DNA from: an uncultured Bacteroides sp.
Lineage (GTDB): Bacteria > Bacteroidota > Bacteroidia > Bacteroidales > Bacteroidaceae
Assembly (NCBI GenBank): GCA_900557355.1
Contig: USSR01000428.1
Location: forward strand, 1 to 6,206
Length of the DNA: 6,206 nucleotides
Direction: 5' to 3'
Shown here: positions 5,964-6,206 of the stretch, one piece after another
Position numbering within the stretch: the first letter of the stretch is position 1
Layout of the letters: every line of letters begins with the position of its first letter
The notes under the pieces: model-generated
What the model saw: the letters and a program-made list of their open reading frames with translations, nothing else
The model's database searches: none
What the model was told of the DNA's origin: nothing
Made by a program: the position numbers and the translations under genes

Positions 5964-6206
5964 ATGAAATATATAGGACTAATCATACTTTTCTGTCTTC
6001 TTTCTTTCAGAGTAAATGCCCAGAATGAAGTACCCGCTGACAGTGTTCGCAGTATGAATATGCCGGCAACAAAGAATTTTGATGGATTCCTTTTGGATAT
6101 GAACCTGATGAAAATGGCAGCTCCCCAAATGCCCAAAATGACTTTAGACATTCCCGATGCCAGCAAAGATTATAGTTTTCTGTTTCGCTTGGACCCGAAT
6201 GTGATC
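5964..6206 (+). CDS. Partial exported protein of unknown function, N-terminus only
   Basis: An open frame starts at ATG 5964 and runs off the window after 81 codons without a stop, so only the N-terminus is visible. Residues 1-19 are a signal peptide (MKYIGLIILF, then SFRVNA), cleaved before Gln20. The end of the signal, SFRVNAQNE, nearly matches SFRVAAQNE in the upstream exported protein, at the same residue positions. This hints that the two are related or share a design. Residues 31-59 hold seven methionines in 29 positions (31, 33, 46, 49, 51, 56, 59). After that come DIPDASKDYSFLFRLDP and the window edge. The gene follows a terminator-like hairpin and has its own candidate promoter, so it is probably a separate transcript. 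No function can be assigned. Confidence 0.8.
   Translation, partial: MKYIGLIILFCLLSFRVNAQNEVPADSVRSMNMPATKNFDGFLLDMNLMKMAAPQMPKMTLDIPDASKDYSFLFRLDPNVI

Overview
The window looks like chromosomal DNA from a Bacteroides-type member of the Bacteroidota. Four things point that way. The exported proteins have signal peptides ending in Ala-Gln. Start codons are preceded by A/T-rich sequence with no convincing Shine-Dalgarno. One promoter carries a perfect TANNTTTG -7 element (TATCTTTG, 2539-2546). The gene set is also typical: a TonB-dependent-receptor-like outer membrane barrel, a hybrid-less sensor kinase with a large periplasmic domain, and an OmpR-family regulator. I cannot name the species.

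Layout. A possible terminator hairpin lies at 1-22. A minus-strand gene (38-2215) encodes an outer membrane beta-barrel receptor. A 353-bp divergent intergenic region (2216-2568) separates it from a plus-strand cluster: a sensor histidine kinase (2569-4206), its OmpR/PhoB-type response regulator (4222-4935) and a small exported, probably outer-membrane protein of unknown function (4961-5740). The gaps are only 15 and 25 bp, so these three look like one operon, closed by a stem-loop at 5743-5777. A separate AT-rich promoter region then leads into another exported protein (5964 onward). It is cut by the window edge and has a signal peptide much like that of the preceding gene.

The most unusual part is the divergent intergenic region, which holds two different helically phased repeat arrays. 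The first (2245-2328) is eight GTTNAC hexamers alternating at 10 and 12 bp, bounded by a perfect 13-bp inverted repeat. It lies just upstream of the receptor start. The second (about 2451-2533) is seven (G/C)TTA(T/C) half-sites at 10-12 bp steps, one step skipped, directly upstream of the kinase -7 element. Between them is a perfect 16-bp palindrome (2366-2381).

Working model (inference): the kinase senses an envelope signal and phosphorylates the regulator. The regulator binds the phased half-sites to control its own operon and perhaps the divergent receptor gene, and the small exported proteins are envelope outputs or accessory components. The signal and the receptor substrate cannot be read from the sequence.
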